A DNA stretch of 64,000 nt from assembly GCA_017451225.1 (NCBI GenBank), contig JAFSPZ010000028.1, positions 1 through 64,000 on the forward strand, in the 5' to 3' direction. The notes beneath the pieces are model-generated. The model had not been told where the DNA came from and made no database searches. It worked only from the letters and a program-made list of their open reading frames with translations. Origin of the DNA: Muribaculaceae bacterium. GTDB lineage: Bacteria > Bacteroidota > Bacteroidia > Bacteroidales > Muribaculaceae. Made by a program: the position numbers and the translations under genes. Shown in pieces: positions 16,950 to 25,787 of this stretch (the stretch's first letter is position 1; each line of letters starts with the position of its first letter).

Positions 16950-18395
16950 TTATCGTTTCCAGGTTTTGATTGCGAGGTGGATGCAGAGGGTTGAGGCGAG
17001 GATGAAGATGATTGTGGTTGTTATCCATGCTCCGTGTTGCATGGTGATTACTGCAACGATGCACACAATGAGGGTTGCTAAAAGGTTTCTCAAGCACTTG
17101 ATGCTGAGTGTGAGGTGATATACCCTGAAGTATACGACCGAGACAATGACGGTATATATGGCATACCAGGCAAGGTAGGCATAGCCAAGTCCGTCAATGC
17201 CCCACAAGCTGTAGCACACAACGTTGAGCGCCAGCCCAATGCCTGCGTCAAGCGACTCGGTGATAAGGAATATTTTGCCGTCGCCTTTTGCAAGCATGAC
17301 AAACGAGAGGCACCATGACATGGCACGAAGCACAGTGCCAATAACTCCCCATGAGATATATGTCATAATGACGTAGAACTCCTTGCTGTAAAGAAGCCAC
17401 ACGAGTTGCGAGCGCAATAGGATAAAGGCGAGTAGACATGGTGTGAGCACCATGAAAGAAATATTGATTTGGTTGGAGACAAAGACGCGCAGTCGCTGGG
17501 AACTGTTAGCCACTCGCGACAGTCGTGGATAGAACTCATAACCCAGAGCGGTGAAAACCAATCCAGCATACTTGTCGATTAACGTGTAGCCAGCTTGATA
17601 ATATCCCACAGTGTTCTCTCCGCTGGTTATGTTGAGCCATGATACAAAAATGTAGGAAGCTAGCATGGCGACAAATGAACCAAGTGTCATGAAAACACCG
17701 AGCTTTATGAAACTGGTACCCATTGCCACCGTTTCGCGTGGATTGACCTGGGCTTTGGGGTATTCCTTGTCTTTGTTGATAAAGGCGGCAACCATCAGGC
17801 ACATGGCATATGCGATGATAGACGGCAGCACACTGTCTTCTCGCCAAATGTAGAACATTGGGATGGAGATAAGTAGTCCGCCTATTGTGCCACTCACAGT
17901 GACCCGAGCAAGTTTCTTAAGTTTTGACAGGCCTTGCAGCACAGCATATTCGCCATTAGTAAGCGCCATGAACAGAACTGCTGCCGATAACGCCACATAA
18001 TGCCAGATGTGATTGAAATCGCCAAAGGTGTAACGACTCAACAGCGGTGCTATGGCCATGGTCAGCAAAGCGCCACCGAGACCAAGCCATAACGACCACC
18101 GCCGCACTACAGTGACGATGCGTGAAATGAGTGTGGTATCGCGCTTTTCGACTGCTTGGGAAATATCGCGCACGCTGCTGTTGCGCACGCCCAAGTTCGT
18201 GGCTGTGTTGATCATCTCGAGTGCTTGGTTGAAAAGAGCGAAAAGCCCTACACCTGCAGGACCAATCCATAACGCAACGAGCTTGTTGCGTATGAGCGAG
18301 CACAAGATGTTCAAAACCTGGACACCACCAAAGATGCCCATAGCCTTGAGAATCACTCTCGACATTCCGCCTTTGTGCGCTGTGGTTCCTGGCAT
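16950..18395 (-). CDS. Wzx-type polysaccharide flippase (MOP superfamily)
   Basis: This 481-residue integral membrane protein has about 12-14 hydrophobic helices over its whole length. The opening (ILKAMGIFGGVQVLNILCSLIRNKLVALWIGPAGVGLFALF) is characteristic of O-antigen translocases of the RfbX/WzxE kind, which flip lipid-linked sugar units to the periplasmic side of the inner membrane. The ATG at 18395 lies five bases after the FemAB-like gene's stop; a second Met at residue 11 is possible. It is the last gene of the eight-gene cluster. No glycosyltransferase is nearby, so the substrate is unclear. Confidence 0.85.
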   Translation of the reverse strand: MPGTTAHKGGMSRVILKAMGIFGGVQVLNILCSLIRNKLVALWIGPAGVGLFALFNQALEMINTATNLGVRNSSVRDISQAVEKRDTTLISRIVTVVRRWSLWLGLGGALLTMAIAPLLSRYTFGDFNHIWHYVALSAAVLFMALTNGEYAVLQGLSKLKKLARVTVSGTIGGLLISIPMFYIWREDSVLPSIIAYAMCLMVAAFINKDKEYPKAQVNPRETVAMGTSFIKLGVFMTLGSFVAMLASYIFVSWLNITSGENTVGYYQAGYTLIDKYAGLVFTALGYEFYPRLSRVANSSQRLRVFVSNQINISFMVLTPCLLAFILLRSQLVWLLYSKEFYVIMTYISWGVIGTVLRAMSWCLSFVMLAKGDGKIFLITESLDAGIGLALNVVCYSLWGIDGLGYAYLAWYAIYTVIVSVVYFRVYHLTLSIKCLRNLLATLIVCIVAVITMQHGAWITTTIIFILASTLCIHLAIKTWKR

Positions 18396-18400
18396 TACGC

Positions 18401-19345
18401 TTATATATCAATAGAATAGGTGTTGTAGACTATGCCTCGGCCACCAAGGCGGTTCTTCTGGATGACGAGCCCCTCGTTGAGGTAGCGGCCGCCCTGCTCG
18501 TTGGATGTGCCAAAGTCGAAATATTTGAAGCCATTGTCAGCTGCCAGTTTGATAAGATAGTCAAAGAGCAGAGTCAAGGCTTTTAATTCACGGCCTTGAG
18601 GGGTGGAGGCTATGTATTGGCAATGAGCTACTTGTTCTCCACTGTAGTACATAACTATGCCAGCCAGTGTTTCTCTATCTAGAGTCGCAGTATATAGCTT
18701 GATGTTATGAGGGAACAACGAGTTGAGCAACTTGATTTCCTCGATAGTGTGAACAGGCTTTTTGCCATATTTCTCCATGAGCAGCTGCTCGAGGATTGAC
18801 CAATAGCTGTTCCAGTCCTCTGATTGACCCACTCTCACATTGTTCTTGAGTGCAAGATTCACATTGCGCTTGTTGCCGCGGTCGAACGGCATGGGCTCGT
18901 CGAGGTCAATGACGGTGGAAATGTTGCTCTCGACGAGGGCGCCACCAGCGCGGAAGATAGCGTATAAGTCTTCCTCGGCAGGATATTTGTGATAGATGTG
19001 GGGAACGGCTTTGTAAACGAGCTTAGCAATGTTGTGTTCTTTCATGAACAGAGTTGATTGCTGCCACACTTCGAGCATGGTAGTCACATCGAAGTGGCGC
19101 AATGGCATAAGCCAGCCACCGAAGGTGAGGCCGCGATGGCTGTAGAGAGTGTCGCCGTCTATGCATGCTGGCAGAACAGCTATTATGCTGTCGTCTTTCA
19201 TTGCCACAAGTGAGTGATCGGTAAAACGGTCACGATGATAATCCATGTAGTCTCTTAAATGTAAAAACGTGCCGTTTCGCGACTGACTCACCAACTTATC
19301 CCATTGGGATTTCTGGCTTTCGTTATATCGAACTATTGAAATCAT
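18401..19345 (-). CDS. FemAB/GNAT-fold acyltransferase
   Basis: The ATG at 19345 gives 314 residues and follows the stop of the DUF4292 gene by one base; an in-frame GTG upstream would overlap that gene. The N-terminal half holds a GNAT-like fold (MISIVRYNESQKSQWDKLV, FLHLRDYMDYH); the second half has VNLALKNNVRVGQSEDWNSYW and ends with FKYFDFGTSNEQGG, a pattern seen in FemAB-like and BioF2-like acetyltransferases that modify cell-wall peptides or sugars. The acceptor is unknown. The downstream flippase suggests a role in a surface polysaccharide or lipid-linked sugar. Confidence 0.75.
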   Translation of the reverse strand: MISIVRYNESQKSQWDKLVSQSRNGTFLHLRDYMDYHRDRFTDHSLVAMKDDSIIAVLPACIDGDTLYSHRGLTFGGWLMPLRHFDVTTMLEVWQQSTLFMKEHNIAKLVYKAVPHIYHKYPAEEDLYAIFRAGGALVESNISTVIDLDEPMPFDRGNKRNVNLALKNNVRVGQSEDWNSYWSILEQLLMEKYGKKPVHTIEEIKLLNSLFPHNIKLYTATLDRETLAGIVMYYSGEQVAHCQYIASTPQGRELKALTLLFDYLIKLAADNGFKYFDFGTSNEQGGRYLNEGLVIQKNRLGGRGIVYNTYSIDI

Positions 19346-19346
19346 G

Positions 19347-20213
19347 TCAATTACTACCACCTAAAATTTGCATAATGTCTTTTGCCTCAAGACGCTTGTA
19401 ATTGTTAGGCGCTTTGGTGTCAATGTCGAAATCCTCATTCCATTTCATGTCTTTATACTCAAGGTTGAGCACGAAGGCACGACCGTTGATTTGTGTGGAC
19501 ACTTTCACATCGCTAGGAACTTTGCCAGCCACGCTAAGCTTAGGGTCGGCATAAGTGACACTATAGGTCGATGAACCTGATTTGGATGGTGTTACATCAA
19601 GCGAGAGAATATTGCTCTGCTTATCATAGATGAAGTTATACTCAAAGCCGTTGTACTGATTGCGTGGCTTGAGAATTATCTTGCCGTCGCTTGACTCCTC
19701 AACAGTGAAATCATCGTCAAGGCTATGAGTGAATGAGCCTCTTCCAAGCTCAAAGGCCCTTCCTAGGAAGATGTCCTGAAGGTTGTCGACTGTTACTGGA
19801 ATGCCATTTGTAAGCAATGAGGCCTTCTCAACGATGTATCGTTTGTGTAACTTGTCAACGAGAAGAATGGTATCGCCCGTGATTACCATCTTGGCCACCT
19901 CAATGCCGATGTAAGGACGAAGAGAGACATAAATTGCTTTGCCACGCTTCATGCGCATGTGCATTGACGAGCTGAGCGACTTGCCTCCCATTTTGACCTC
20001 GGCGCTGCCACCGCTCTTGAAAGATGTCCAATCGGCCTGGTGGTATCGTGAAAGGTTGGCGCTTCCATCTAGGTTGCCGTTGATATCGTTAACAACATTT
20101 ATTACTGTTTTGCTTGCATCGTTGCCGTTATTGACAACTTTTTTGGCGCAGCCAGTAGTTAATAACAAGGCCAGGATGCAAAAAAGCACGATGTTTATTC
20201 GGTTTGTTATCAT
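19347..20213 (-). CDS. DUF4292 lipoprotein
   Basis: From the ATG at 20213 the protein has 288 residues and a lipoprotein signal (hydrophobic run then LLTTGC, Cys about residue 20). The upstream in-frame extension would overlap the TPR gene and hide the signal, so it is rejected. The mature part is beta-rich (YVSLRPYIGIEVAKMVITGD, LLVDKLHKRYIVE, ILSLDVTPSKSGSSTYSVTY), matching the DUF4292 family of Bacteroidetes. Its fold is reminiscent of LolA/LolB-type lipid-binding proteins, which is inference. It lies in the conserved order dut - TPR - DUF4292. Confidence 0.8.
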   Translation of the reverse strand: MITNRINIVLFCILALLLTTGCAKKVVNNGNDASKTVINVVNDINGNLDGSANLSRYHQADWTSFKSGGSAEVKMGGKSLSSSMHMRMKRGKAIYVSLRPYIGIEVAKMVITGDTILLVDKLHKRYIVEKASLLTNGIPVTVDNLQDIFLGRAFELGRGSFTHSLDDDFTVEESSDGKIILKPRNQYNGFEYNFIYDKQSNILSLDVTPSKSGSSTYSVTYADPKLSVAGKVPSDVKVSTQINGRAFVLNLEYKDMKWNEDFDIDTKAPNNYKRLEAKDIMQILGGSN

Positions 20214-20223
20214 AGTTGAATAA

Positions 20224-21984
20224 TTATTGTTCGTAGTAAGTCTTGTTCTCAACCTTGCGCTTGAGAAGTTCATTGTCAGGATCCAGTTCCAGAGCTTTTT
20301 CCCATTGTTTGACGGCTTCTTCGGTGTCGCCAGTGACAAAAAGGATATCGCCATAGTGTTCTAAGATATCGGAGCTGGGTTCGTCGGAATTATTGATTGC
20401 CGACTTTATATAGAACAATGCCATGTCATAGTTCTTCTTCTTGAAGAATACCCAAGCATAAGTGTCAATGAAAGTTGCGTTGTTGGGGTTTGCATAGACA
20501 GCCTTGGAGGCCATTCTTTCGGCTTTATCCAAATCCTTGTTGCTAAGCGATAGGAAGTAAGCATAGTTGTTCATGATACTGGTGTTTCCCGGTGTTATCT
20601 CCAATGCTTTGTCATAGAGATTGAAGCCTGCTGCTGAGTCTCCCATCTCGACAAAGACGTCGCCTTTTCCACCCAAGAGGTCGCTGTAGAGCTCGCCGTC
20701 TTTGGTCTTATCAACAAGCAATAGGGCTTGGTCGTAGGTGGCAATGGCCTTGTCATATTCTTTCATCTGATAATAAGCCGAAGCTATATATCTGTAAAGG
20801 TCGAGATCGTCGGGGTTGTACTCCAATGCTTTTTGTGCGGCTTTGATGGCCCCGGGATAGTTGTCACCCATAATGTTGACAACCATCAACCGTTGCCAGT
20901 CTTCGGCATTGGTAGGATCAAGGTCTAGTTCGTAGCCCAGTTCCTCGGCAGCATGAGCATAGTTTTTCATAGAGGAGAGATACATACTGTAGAGCTCATG
21001 CACCTTGGGGGCATGAGGATGCTGGCTGATTAATACCTTGAAGAGGTTGTTGACCCTGTCTGTAGAATCATTGCGTATTAATTGGGTTGTGGTGTACTGA
21101 GTGAGGACATCAAGTTTTGTCTCAACAGCAAGGTCTTTGGATACCAAGGCGTTGTAAATCTCTTTGTCATAGTTCACCGAGTCGCCTATCAGGTCATAAT
21201 ACTGAGCTTTGGCAAAATATACATTGCCGTTGTTGGGGTCAAGCTTTTGAGCTTTGTCGAGATAGAAAAGGGCGCTGTCTCTCATGTTGAAGACCTCGAA
21301 AAGTTCGCTCATCACAAGATTGTAGTCAACATTGGATGGTGCTTCGTCATAGAGCTTGTGAATCTGCTGTATGGCTCCGATAGTGTCGCCCATTCTCTTG
21401 CACAATGAGACTTTGAGCGCACTTGTCTCGATGGATCGCCCCTCAAACTCTTCAATCTTTTCATAGGTTTTGAGGGCTTCGGCATATTTGTCGTTACCAG
21501 CATAGACCAAGGCTAGTCGAGTCAAAACCTCGGTTTTGTTGGGATTTAACTCGGCAAGTTTCTCAACAGCATTCAGAGCCATTTCTTTTTCTCCCATGCT
21601 CATGCATGCATCGCTATAGTAACTTGCTTCATAGTAGTCTTCAGGATGTGCGTCAACATGCCTTTTCATCAGTTCCAAACCTCGATGCCTTTCTTGATCG
21701 CTGCTGTTGTTTTTCAGCATCAGCATATATCCAAAATAGAATGATATGGCTGTGTTGGTTGAATCGAGGTTGTATGCATGCTTAACGAGGTCATAGTAGG
21801 CTGCTACACTGTCTTTTTCCTTGAATGCTTGAGCTTGGAGGAATATGTATTCGGCCTTGCGCTTGTCAAGGTCGGTAATTCTGTTGCTCTCGTTTTTGCT
21901 CTTGTTGGTGCGCGCCATGGCTTCTCCCATAACGGCAAGAAACAGGATTAGAGCTATTAATAATCCAATTGTCCTCTTCATCAT
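20224..21984 (-). CDS. Exported TPR-repeat protein
   Basis: The protein has 586 residues from the ATG at 21984, with a signal peptide (MMKRTIGLLIALILFLAVMG, cleavage near AMA). Nearly all the rest is TPR helices (for example AAQKALEYNPDDLDLYRYIASAYYQMKEYDKAIATYDQAL split over several units), with roughly a dozen repeats, ending with EEAVKQWEKALELDPDNELLKRKVE. TPR arrays hold protein complexes together, here in the periplasm. It lies 10 bases after dut and 10 bases before the DUF4292 gene, so it may work with that lipoprotein at the outer membrane. Confidence 0.85.
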   Translation of the reverse strand: MMKRTIGLLIALILFLAVMGEAMARTNKSKNESNRITDLDKRKAEYIFLQAQAFKEKDSVAAYYDLVKHAYNLDSTNTAISFYFGYMLMLKNNSSDQERHRGLELMKRHVDAHPEDYYEASYYSDACMSMGEKEMALNAVEKLAELNPNKTEVLTRLALVYAGNDKYAEALKTYEKIEEFEGRSIETSALKVSLCKRMGDTIGAIQQIHKLYDEAPSNVDYNLVMSELFEVFNMRDSALFYLDKAQKLDPNNGNVYFAKAQYYDLIGDSVNYDKEIYNALVSKDLAVETKLDVLTQYTTTQLIRNDSTDRVNNLFKVLISQHPHAPKVHELYSMYLSSMKNYAHAAEELGYELDLDPTNAEDWQRLMVVNIMGDNYPGAIKAAQKALEYNPDDLDLYRYIASAYYQMKEYDKAIATYDQALLLVDKTKDGELYSDLLGGKGDVFVEMGDSAAGFNLYDKALEITPGNTSIMNNYAYFLSLSNKDLDKAERMASKAVYANPNNATFIDTYAWVFFKKKNYDMALFYIKSAINNSDEPSSDILEHYGDILFVTGDTEEAVKQWEKALELDPDNELLKRKVENKTYYEQ

Positions 21985-21994
21985 AATAGAATTT

Positions 21995-22441
21995 TTATTT
22001 AGTGCCTGTGTGACCAAAGCCTCCTGCGCCTCGCTCGGTGTCGTTTAACTGTTCAACTTGATTCCACACAACGGTTGAGTGCCTGGCTACAACCATCTGG
22101 CAGATGCGCTCACCATTCTCAATGATTTGCGTCTCGTTGCTCATATTGGCGAGAATTACGCAGACCTCACCTCTATAATCAGCATCTATTGTGCCTGGAG
22201 TGTTTAAAACCGTTAGTCCGCGTTTCAATGCAAGTCCGCTTCTTGGCCTAATTTGGCACTCGTAGCCTGATGGCAACTCAATATAAACGCCAGTGGGAAC
22301 CAATGCTCTTTCCATGGGTTTGAGCGCTAGCGGTTCATTTAGCCATGCCCTCAAGTCCATACCTGCGCTCAGAGCAGTACTGTACGACGGAAGCTCATTG
22401 GGGCTCTTGTTCACTATTTTAACTTCTACTATATCAGTCAT
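21995..22441 (-). CDS. dut: dUTP diphosphatase
   Basis: This 148-residue trimeric enzyme splits dUTP to dUMP and pyrophosphate, keeping uracil out of DNA and supplying dTMP synthesis. The five classic motifs are visible: [29 protein letters not shown] with the catalytic Asp, [10 protein letters not shown], and the C-terminal [10 protein letters not shown] that closes over the substrate. Length is standard. It follows the ABC transporter ATPase gene by 33 bases and leads into the TPR gene. Confidence 0.97.
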   Translation of the reverse strand: MTDIVEVKIVNKSPNELPSYSTALSAGMDLRAWLNEPLALKPMERALVPTGVYIELPSGYECQIRPRSGLALKRGLTVLNTPGTIDADYRGEVCVILANMSNETQIIENGERICQMVVARHSTVVWNQVEQLNDTERGAGGFGHTGTK

Positions 22442-22474
22442 GATTTATATACTATAAACGATTTATACTTGTTT

Positions 22475-23449
22475 TTATTGGAAAAGGCTAACAATATCTT
22501 TTACATCGGTCACAATAGTGCCATCTTGAAGCTTGATGTGGTTTACATCATCGATGCGAACCACAATGTCGCAATCATCATCGATGGCGATGCCGTGCCT
22601 CAGCAGTGCATTGGTCATGCATCGCTTGAGTGTAGGGGTGTCACATTCTAGTTTGACTTTTCCCAATATGGGTAATTGGGCTTCATAGTCGCACAAACTG
22701 CCATTGAACATTATAGAGCTGTTGTCAAAGACTTTGTCCATTGTCCCACTCATCACAACCTGTTCGGTAGAACCCGTAATGACCTTGCGGTCGCTGGTTA
22801 TTACCCATAGCTTGTCGGCAAGGAGCAATGATTGCGAAATGTCGTGACTTGATAGCATTACTGCCTTGTGTTGCTCTCGGGCAAGGTTGTGTAGCAGTCG
22901 CATGGTTTCGATGCGGCTTGCCACGTCGAGGAATGCTGTTGGTTCGTCGAGCACGATAATCGGGGTTTCTTGGGCCAAAGCCTTGGCAATCATCGCCTTC
23001 TGTCGCTCCCCGTCACTCAGGCTGGCGACGTGCTGATGAGCTTTCGAGGCAATGCCTACTGCTTTCATGCACTCGTCTACCACATCGTTGTCGTGACTGC
23101 TCAATCGTCCCAGAAATCCCGTGTGGGGCTGACGGCCAAGCGCTACCAGTTCTCTGATGGTGAATCCGCCGCCCATAATCCTTTCGGTGGCCACTAGTGC
23201 AATGAGACGGGAAATGTCTCGTTTGCCTATGTTAGCCGAGTTGCGTCCATCTATGTTAATGGTGCCGTCGACAGGAGCGGTGTCGCACGTGAGAGCTTTT
23301 ATCAAAGTTGATTTTCCGGCACCATTTTTGCCAAGCAATGCCACCATAGTGCCTTGCTCAAGCTGCAAATTGAGGTTGCTGAGCAATGCTGTGCGGTTCT
23401 TGCCTTGTCCATAGCCAACCGCCATGTTATGTGTCTCTAATATAGCCAT
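22475..23449 (-). CDS. ABC importer ATP-binding protein, iron-complex/cobalamin type
   Basis: The 324-residue ATPase belongs to the FecE/FhuC/BtuD group. Walker A is GKNGAGKST (40-48), the signature is SLSDGERQK, and Walker B is IIVLDEPTAFLD followed by the switch His in SSHDISQS. After the ABC domain an extra tail of about 60-70 residues (VKLECDTPTLKRCMTNALLR ... VKDIVSLFQ) forms a small extra domain of unknown role, longer than the usual 255-270 residues of the group. The ATG follows the permease stop by one base. Confidence 0.9.
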   Translation of the reverse strand: MAILETHNMAVGYGQGKNRTALLSNLNLQLEQGTMVALLGKNGAGKSTLIKALTCDTAPVDGTINIDGRNSANIGKRDISRLIALVATERIMGGGFTIRELVALGRQPHTGFLGRLSSHDNDVVDECMKAVGIASKAHQHVASLSDGERQKAMIAKALAQETPIIVLDEPTAFLDVASRIETMRLLHNLAREQHKAVMLSSHDISQSLLLADKLWVITSDRKVITGSTEQVVMSGTMDKVFDNSSIMFNGSLCDYEAQLPILGKVKLECDTPTLKRCMTNALLRHGIAIDDDCDIVVRIDDVNHIKLQDGTIVTDVKDIVSLFQ

Positions 23450-23450
23450 G

Positions 23451-24494
23451 TCAGTTGAAATAGTTGATTCGGCGGCGGTTGATGATGATGTAAATTATAA
23501 TGGGAACACCTATGATGGGGGTTATGGCGTTGATTGGAATTATTCCATGCGGAGAGATAACGCTAAGTAGCGAACACAGCAATGCCACAGCAGCGCCTGT
23601 GAGTATTGTTACGGGTATCAATCGTCCGTGCTCCGATGTGTCAAGGGCAAGGCGAGCTATGTGAGGTACTACCAGCCCCACAAAACCTATGGGACCACAA
23701 AATGCAGTTACAACAGCTGTGAGCACTCCAGTGATGATTAGCAGCATGATGCGTGTGGAATGAGTGTTGACGCCCAGGTTCTGAGCATATCGTGTTCCCA
23801 GCAGCAATGCATTGAGTGGTTTTATCATCAGTAATGAGGCGATAAGGGAAATGAGGATTAGTAGGCTGAACACAGGAAGTTGTTCGAGCGATACTCCTGC
23901 AAAATTCCCGAACCCCCATGCCACATAGCTGTGAAGCCCTTGTTCCGAAGCCACCGAGTTGAGCAATGAGATTACGCTCGAGGCGAGATAACTCACTAAT
24001 ATACCAATGATGAGCAGCATTGTTGAGCTTTTTACAATTGATGCAAAGGTAATGAGAATCAACAGCACTACACCAGCTCCAACTACAGCACCGAGCAACG
24101 TTGCCATGTAGCTTCCTATCGACTCGCCAAAAGCTCCTCCAATGGTCCCTCCCATTGCGAGCATAACAATTGCTACGCCAAGTCCGGCACCTGTCGAAAC
24201 TCCAAGAATCGATGGTCCTGCAAGTGGATTGTTGAAGGTTGTCTGCAACAGTAGTCCGCTCACACTGAGTGCCGAACCGGCAAGAATGGCTGTAATAACC
24301 ATAGGCAGTCTAGAGTGCATTACAATTATATTCCATGCCTCATTGCCGCTGTCTTTTCCTGTTAAGATAGAGAAGACAACGTCGGCATCAATATCGACTG
24401 AGCCAAAAAGTAGACATGCTGTCATCAACCCAATGACAGTCACTACTAGAGCTATGGTTACAAATAAATACCTATGTGAACCTAAGTTTGCCAT
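23451..24494 (-). CDS. ABC importer permease, FecCD/BtuC family
   Basis: The protein has 347 residues from the ATG at 24494 (a GTG two codons upstream is possible). About ten membrane helices are visible. Family marks include SRLPMVITAILAGSALSVSG near the start, NPLAGPSILGVSTGAGLG, and the C-terminal FCGPIGFVGLVVPHIAR loop that contacts the ATPase. The substrate is a metal chelate such as a siderophore, heme or cobalamin; sequence alone does not say which. It lies between the binding-protein and ATPase genes with gaps of 13 bases and 1 base. Confidence 0.93.
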   Translation of the reverse strand: MANLGSHRYLFVTIALVVTVIGLMTACLLFGSVDIDADVVFSILTGKDSGNEAWNIIVMHSRLPMVITAILAGSALSVSGLLLQTTFNNPLAGPSILGVSTGAGLGVAIVMLAMGGTIGGAFGESIGSYMATLLGAVVGAGVVLLILITFASIVKSSTMLLIIGILVSYLASSVISLLNSVASEQGLHSYVAWGFGNFAGVSLEQLPVFSLLILISLIASLLMIKPLNALLLGTRYAQNLGVNTHSTRIMLLIITGVLTAVVTAFCGPIGFVGLVVPHIARLALDTSEHGRLIPVTILTGAAVALLCSLLSVISPHGIIPINAITPIIGVPIIIYIIINRRRINYFN

Positions 24495-24507
24495 CGGCAC
24501 TATGTTT

Positions 24508-25632
24508 CTATTGTTCTATTTTTTTGAAGAATACAAGCTCATAGTCTGTTGTTTCTTCTGGATGGAATATCTTGAAGTATTCCTTCAAGAGTACCTCGGG
24601 ATGGAAAGGGAAACGGTCAAAGAAATGGCTGGTATTTGTGTCGCACACATAAACGTTACCCGCCTTGTAGGCTTCAAATTGATCATTGAGCGTGTAAGAA
24701 CCTTTCAGGTCGGCAAGAGAGCGTATGTTTGGAGACTTGAGAAGCCAGTAGTCGGCTTTTTGAGCTCGTGCAAGCACTTGATTGAAATCCAGCGTAAGCG
24801 AGCCGGTGTTTTTGTCGTCTTTCCATGGATAGTCGCCTCCTGCATCCTTGATGAACTGTGCCATGTAGCTTTGTCCGCCTGGCACATTCCATATGCCACT
24901 TATTACATTCTCGGTGAGGATGAGGGGGCGTTTCAACTTCTTGCTGGCAACCGACTCCTTGATCTTGTTATATTCCTTAACAACAGTGTTGTAGATTTCC
25001 TCAGCTAATTCGGGTTTGCCAACGAGTTCTCCATAGAATTTTATCCACTCGGCACGTCCCAAAGGGGTGTATTCCAAGTAATCGGCACATTCAACGATGG
25101 GCACGTTGAGCTTTGTGATTTGCCCATAAGTTGCGTCTTGGTAGGGCGAGAGAAGTATTGCATCGGGCTTCATAGCGATGACCTTCTCTACGGTGGGTTG
25201 CATAGAGTTTCCACAATCGACAATGCTGCCGGTTTTAAGCCCCGTTTCGATTATTGAATCATTGAAATACTGCGCGTCGCACACTCCCTTGACCGCATCA
25301 CCCGCCCCAAGCTCTCTCAACACGCTTGAGTGCACTGATGAATATACCAGCACATTTTTGACTGGTGTTCTAATGATTGTGCCTTTGGGAAGTTTCTTGG
25401 GCATTTCCTTAGAGGAAGGCACAAGAATGTAAGTGTGAAGTATCTTTGTGGTGTCCCATGGGTTTGTGATATCTACTCGAGTGAAATCGTCATCATGGGC
25501 TATCGACAGCAATTTGGCCTCTACAATCGATGAGTTGGAGCTTTGAGCAAGTTTGTCGTTGCTACCGCCCCGGCATGAACCGAGCATGACGGCTATTAAT
25601 AGTAATGAAGAAAGTTTATTTATTTTGATCAT
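24508..25632 (-). CDS. ABC importer substrate-binding lipoprotein, FecB/BtuF type
   Basis: From the ATG at 25632 the protein has 374 residues with a lipoprotein signal (LLLIAVMLGSC, Cys near 18). The upstream frame extension would lie before the promoter and is rejected. The periplasmic-binding fold of class III is seen: VLVYSSVHSSVLRELGAGDAVKGVC, PDAILLSPYQD, a long linking helix (AEEIYNTVVKEYNKIKESV), and the C-lobe ending KAGNVYVCDTNTS. It binds a metal chelate and passes it to the permease. It is the first gene of the cluster, with an inverted repeat over its start that may be an operator. Confidence 0.88.
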   Translation of the reverse strand: MIKINKLSSLLLIAVMLGSCRGGSNDKLAQSSNSSIVEAKLLSIAHDDDFTRVDITNPWDTTKILHTYILVPSSKEMPKKLPKGTIIRTPVKNVLVYSSVHSSVLRELGAGDAVKGVCDAQYFNDSIIETGLKTGSIVDCGNSMQPTVEKVIAMKPDAILLSPYQDATYGQITKLNVPIVECADYLEYTPLGRAEWIKFYGELVGKPELAEEIYNTVVKEYNKIKESVASKKLKRPLILTENVISGIWNVPGGQSYMAQFIKDAGGDYPWKDDKNTGSLTLDFNQVLARAQKADYWLLKSPNIRSLADLKGSYTLNDQFEAYKAGNVYVCDTNTSHFFDRFPFHPEVLLKEYFKIFHPEETTDYELVFFKKIEQ

Positions 25633-25637
25633 AGCAT

Positions 25638-25657
25638 AATTGTCATTTATTACAATT
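25638..25657. promoter_or_regulatory. Inverted repeat overlapping the ABC importer start: candidate operator
   Basis: AATTGT and ACAATT arms flank 8 bases (25638-25657). The repeat lies between the -7 element (25660-25667) and the ATG at 25632, covering the expected start point, where a repressor would block transcription. A metal-responsive regulator such as Fur or DtxR would suit the cargo type; that is inference. Confidence 0.45.
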
Positions 25658-25659
25658 GG

Positions 25660-25667
25660 CAAATTTA
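25660..25667 (-). promoter_or_regulatory. -7 element of the ABC importer promoter
   Basis: TAAATTTG on the minus strand matches TAnnTTTG. The -33 partner is imperfect (TTG about 18 bases upstream). No cobalamin-riboswitch-like sequence is seen in the 155 bases upstream of the first gene. Confidence 0.55.
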
Positions 25668-25729
25668 CACAGAAATTTCGAATTACAACATCATTATTAC
25701 ATGAAAATAAAGTGTAATGTGTTTTTATC

Positions 25730-25762
25730 AAAGAACCAGCGCCTCGATAAAGCGCTGGTTCT
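25730..25762 (-). terminator. Terminator-like hairpin after the M6 protease gene
   Basis: A perfect 12-bp stem (25730-25741 with 25751-25762) and 9-base loop lie 25 bases past the M6 stop. The stem core AAGAACCAGCG is identical to that of the hairpin at 6692-6723. The T run downstream is broken (TTTGAT), so efficiency is uncertain. Confidence 0.7.
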
Positions 25763-25787
25763 TGGGTGGCTATTAAAATGTAAGAAT

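Noticed and set aside
20214..20354. Longer N-terminus of the DUF4292 protein
   Set aside because: It overlaps the TPR gene by over 100 bases and places the lipoprotein signal in mid-protein.
24142..25008. 288-codon + strand frame across the ABC permease and binding-protein genes
   Set aside because: It spans the boundary of two well-supported minus-strand genes and shows no domain.
25633..25787. Cobalamin riboswitch before the BtuF-like gene
   Set aside because: The interval is about 155 bases, half of it taken by the M6 terminator, with no B12-box-like sequence or multi-helix fold.
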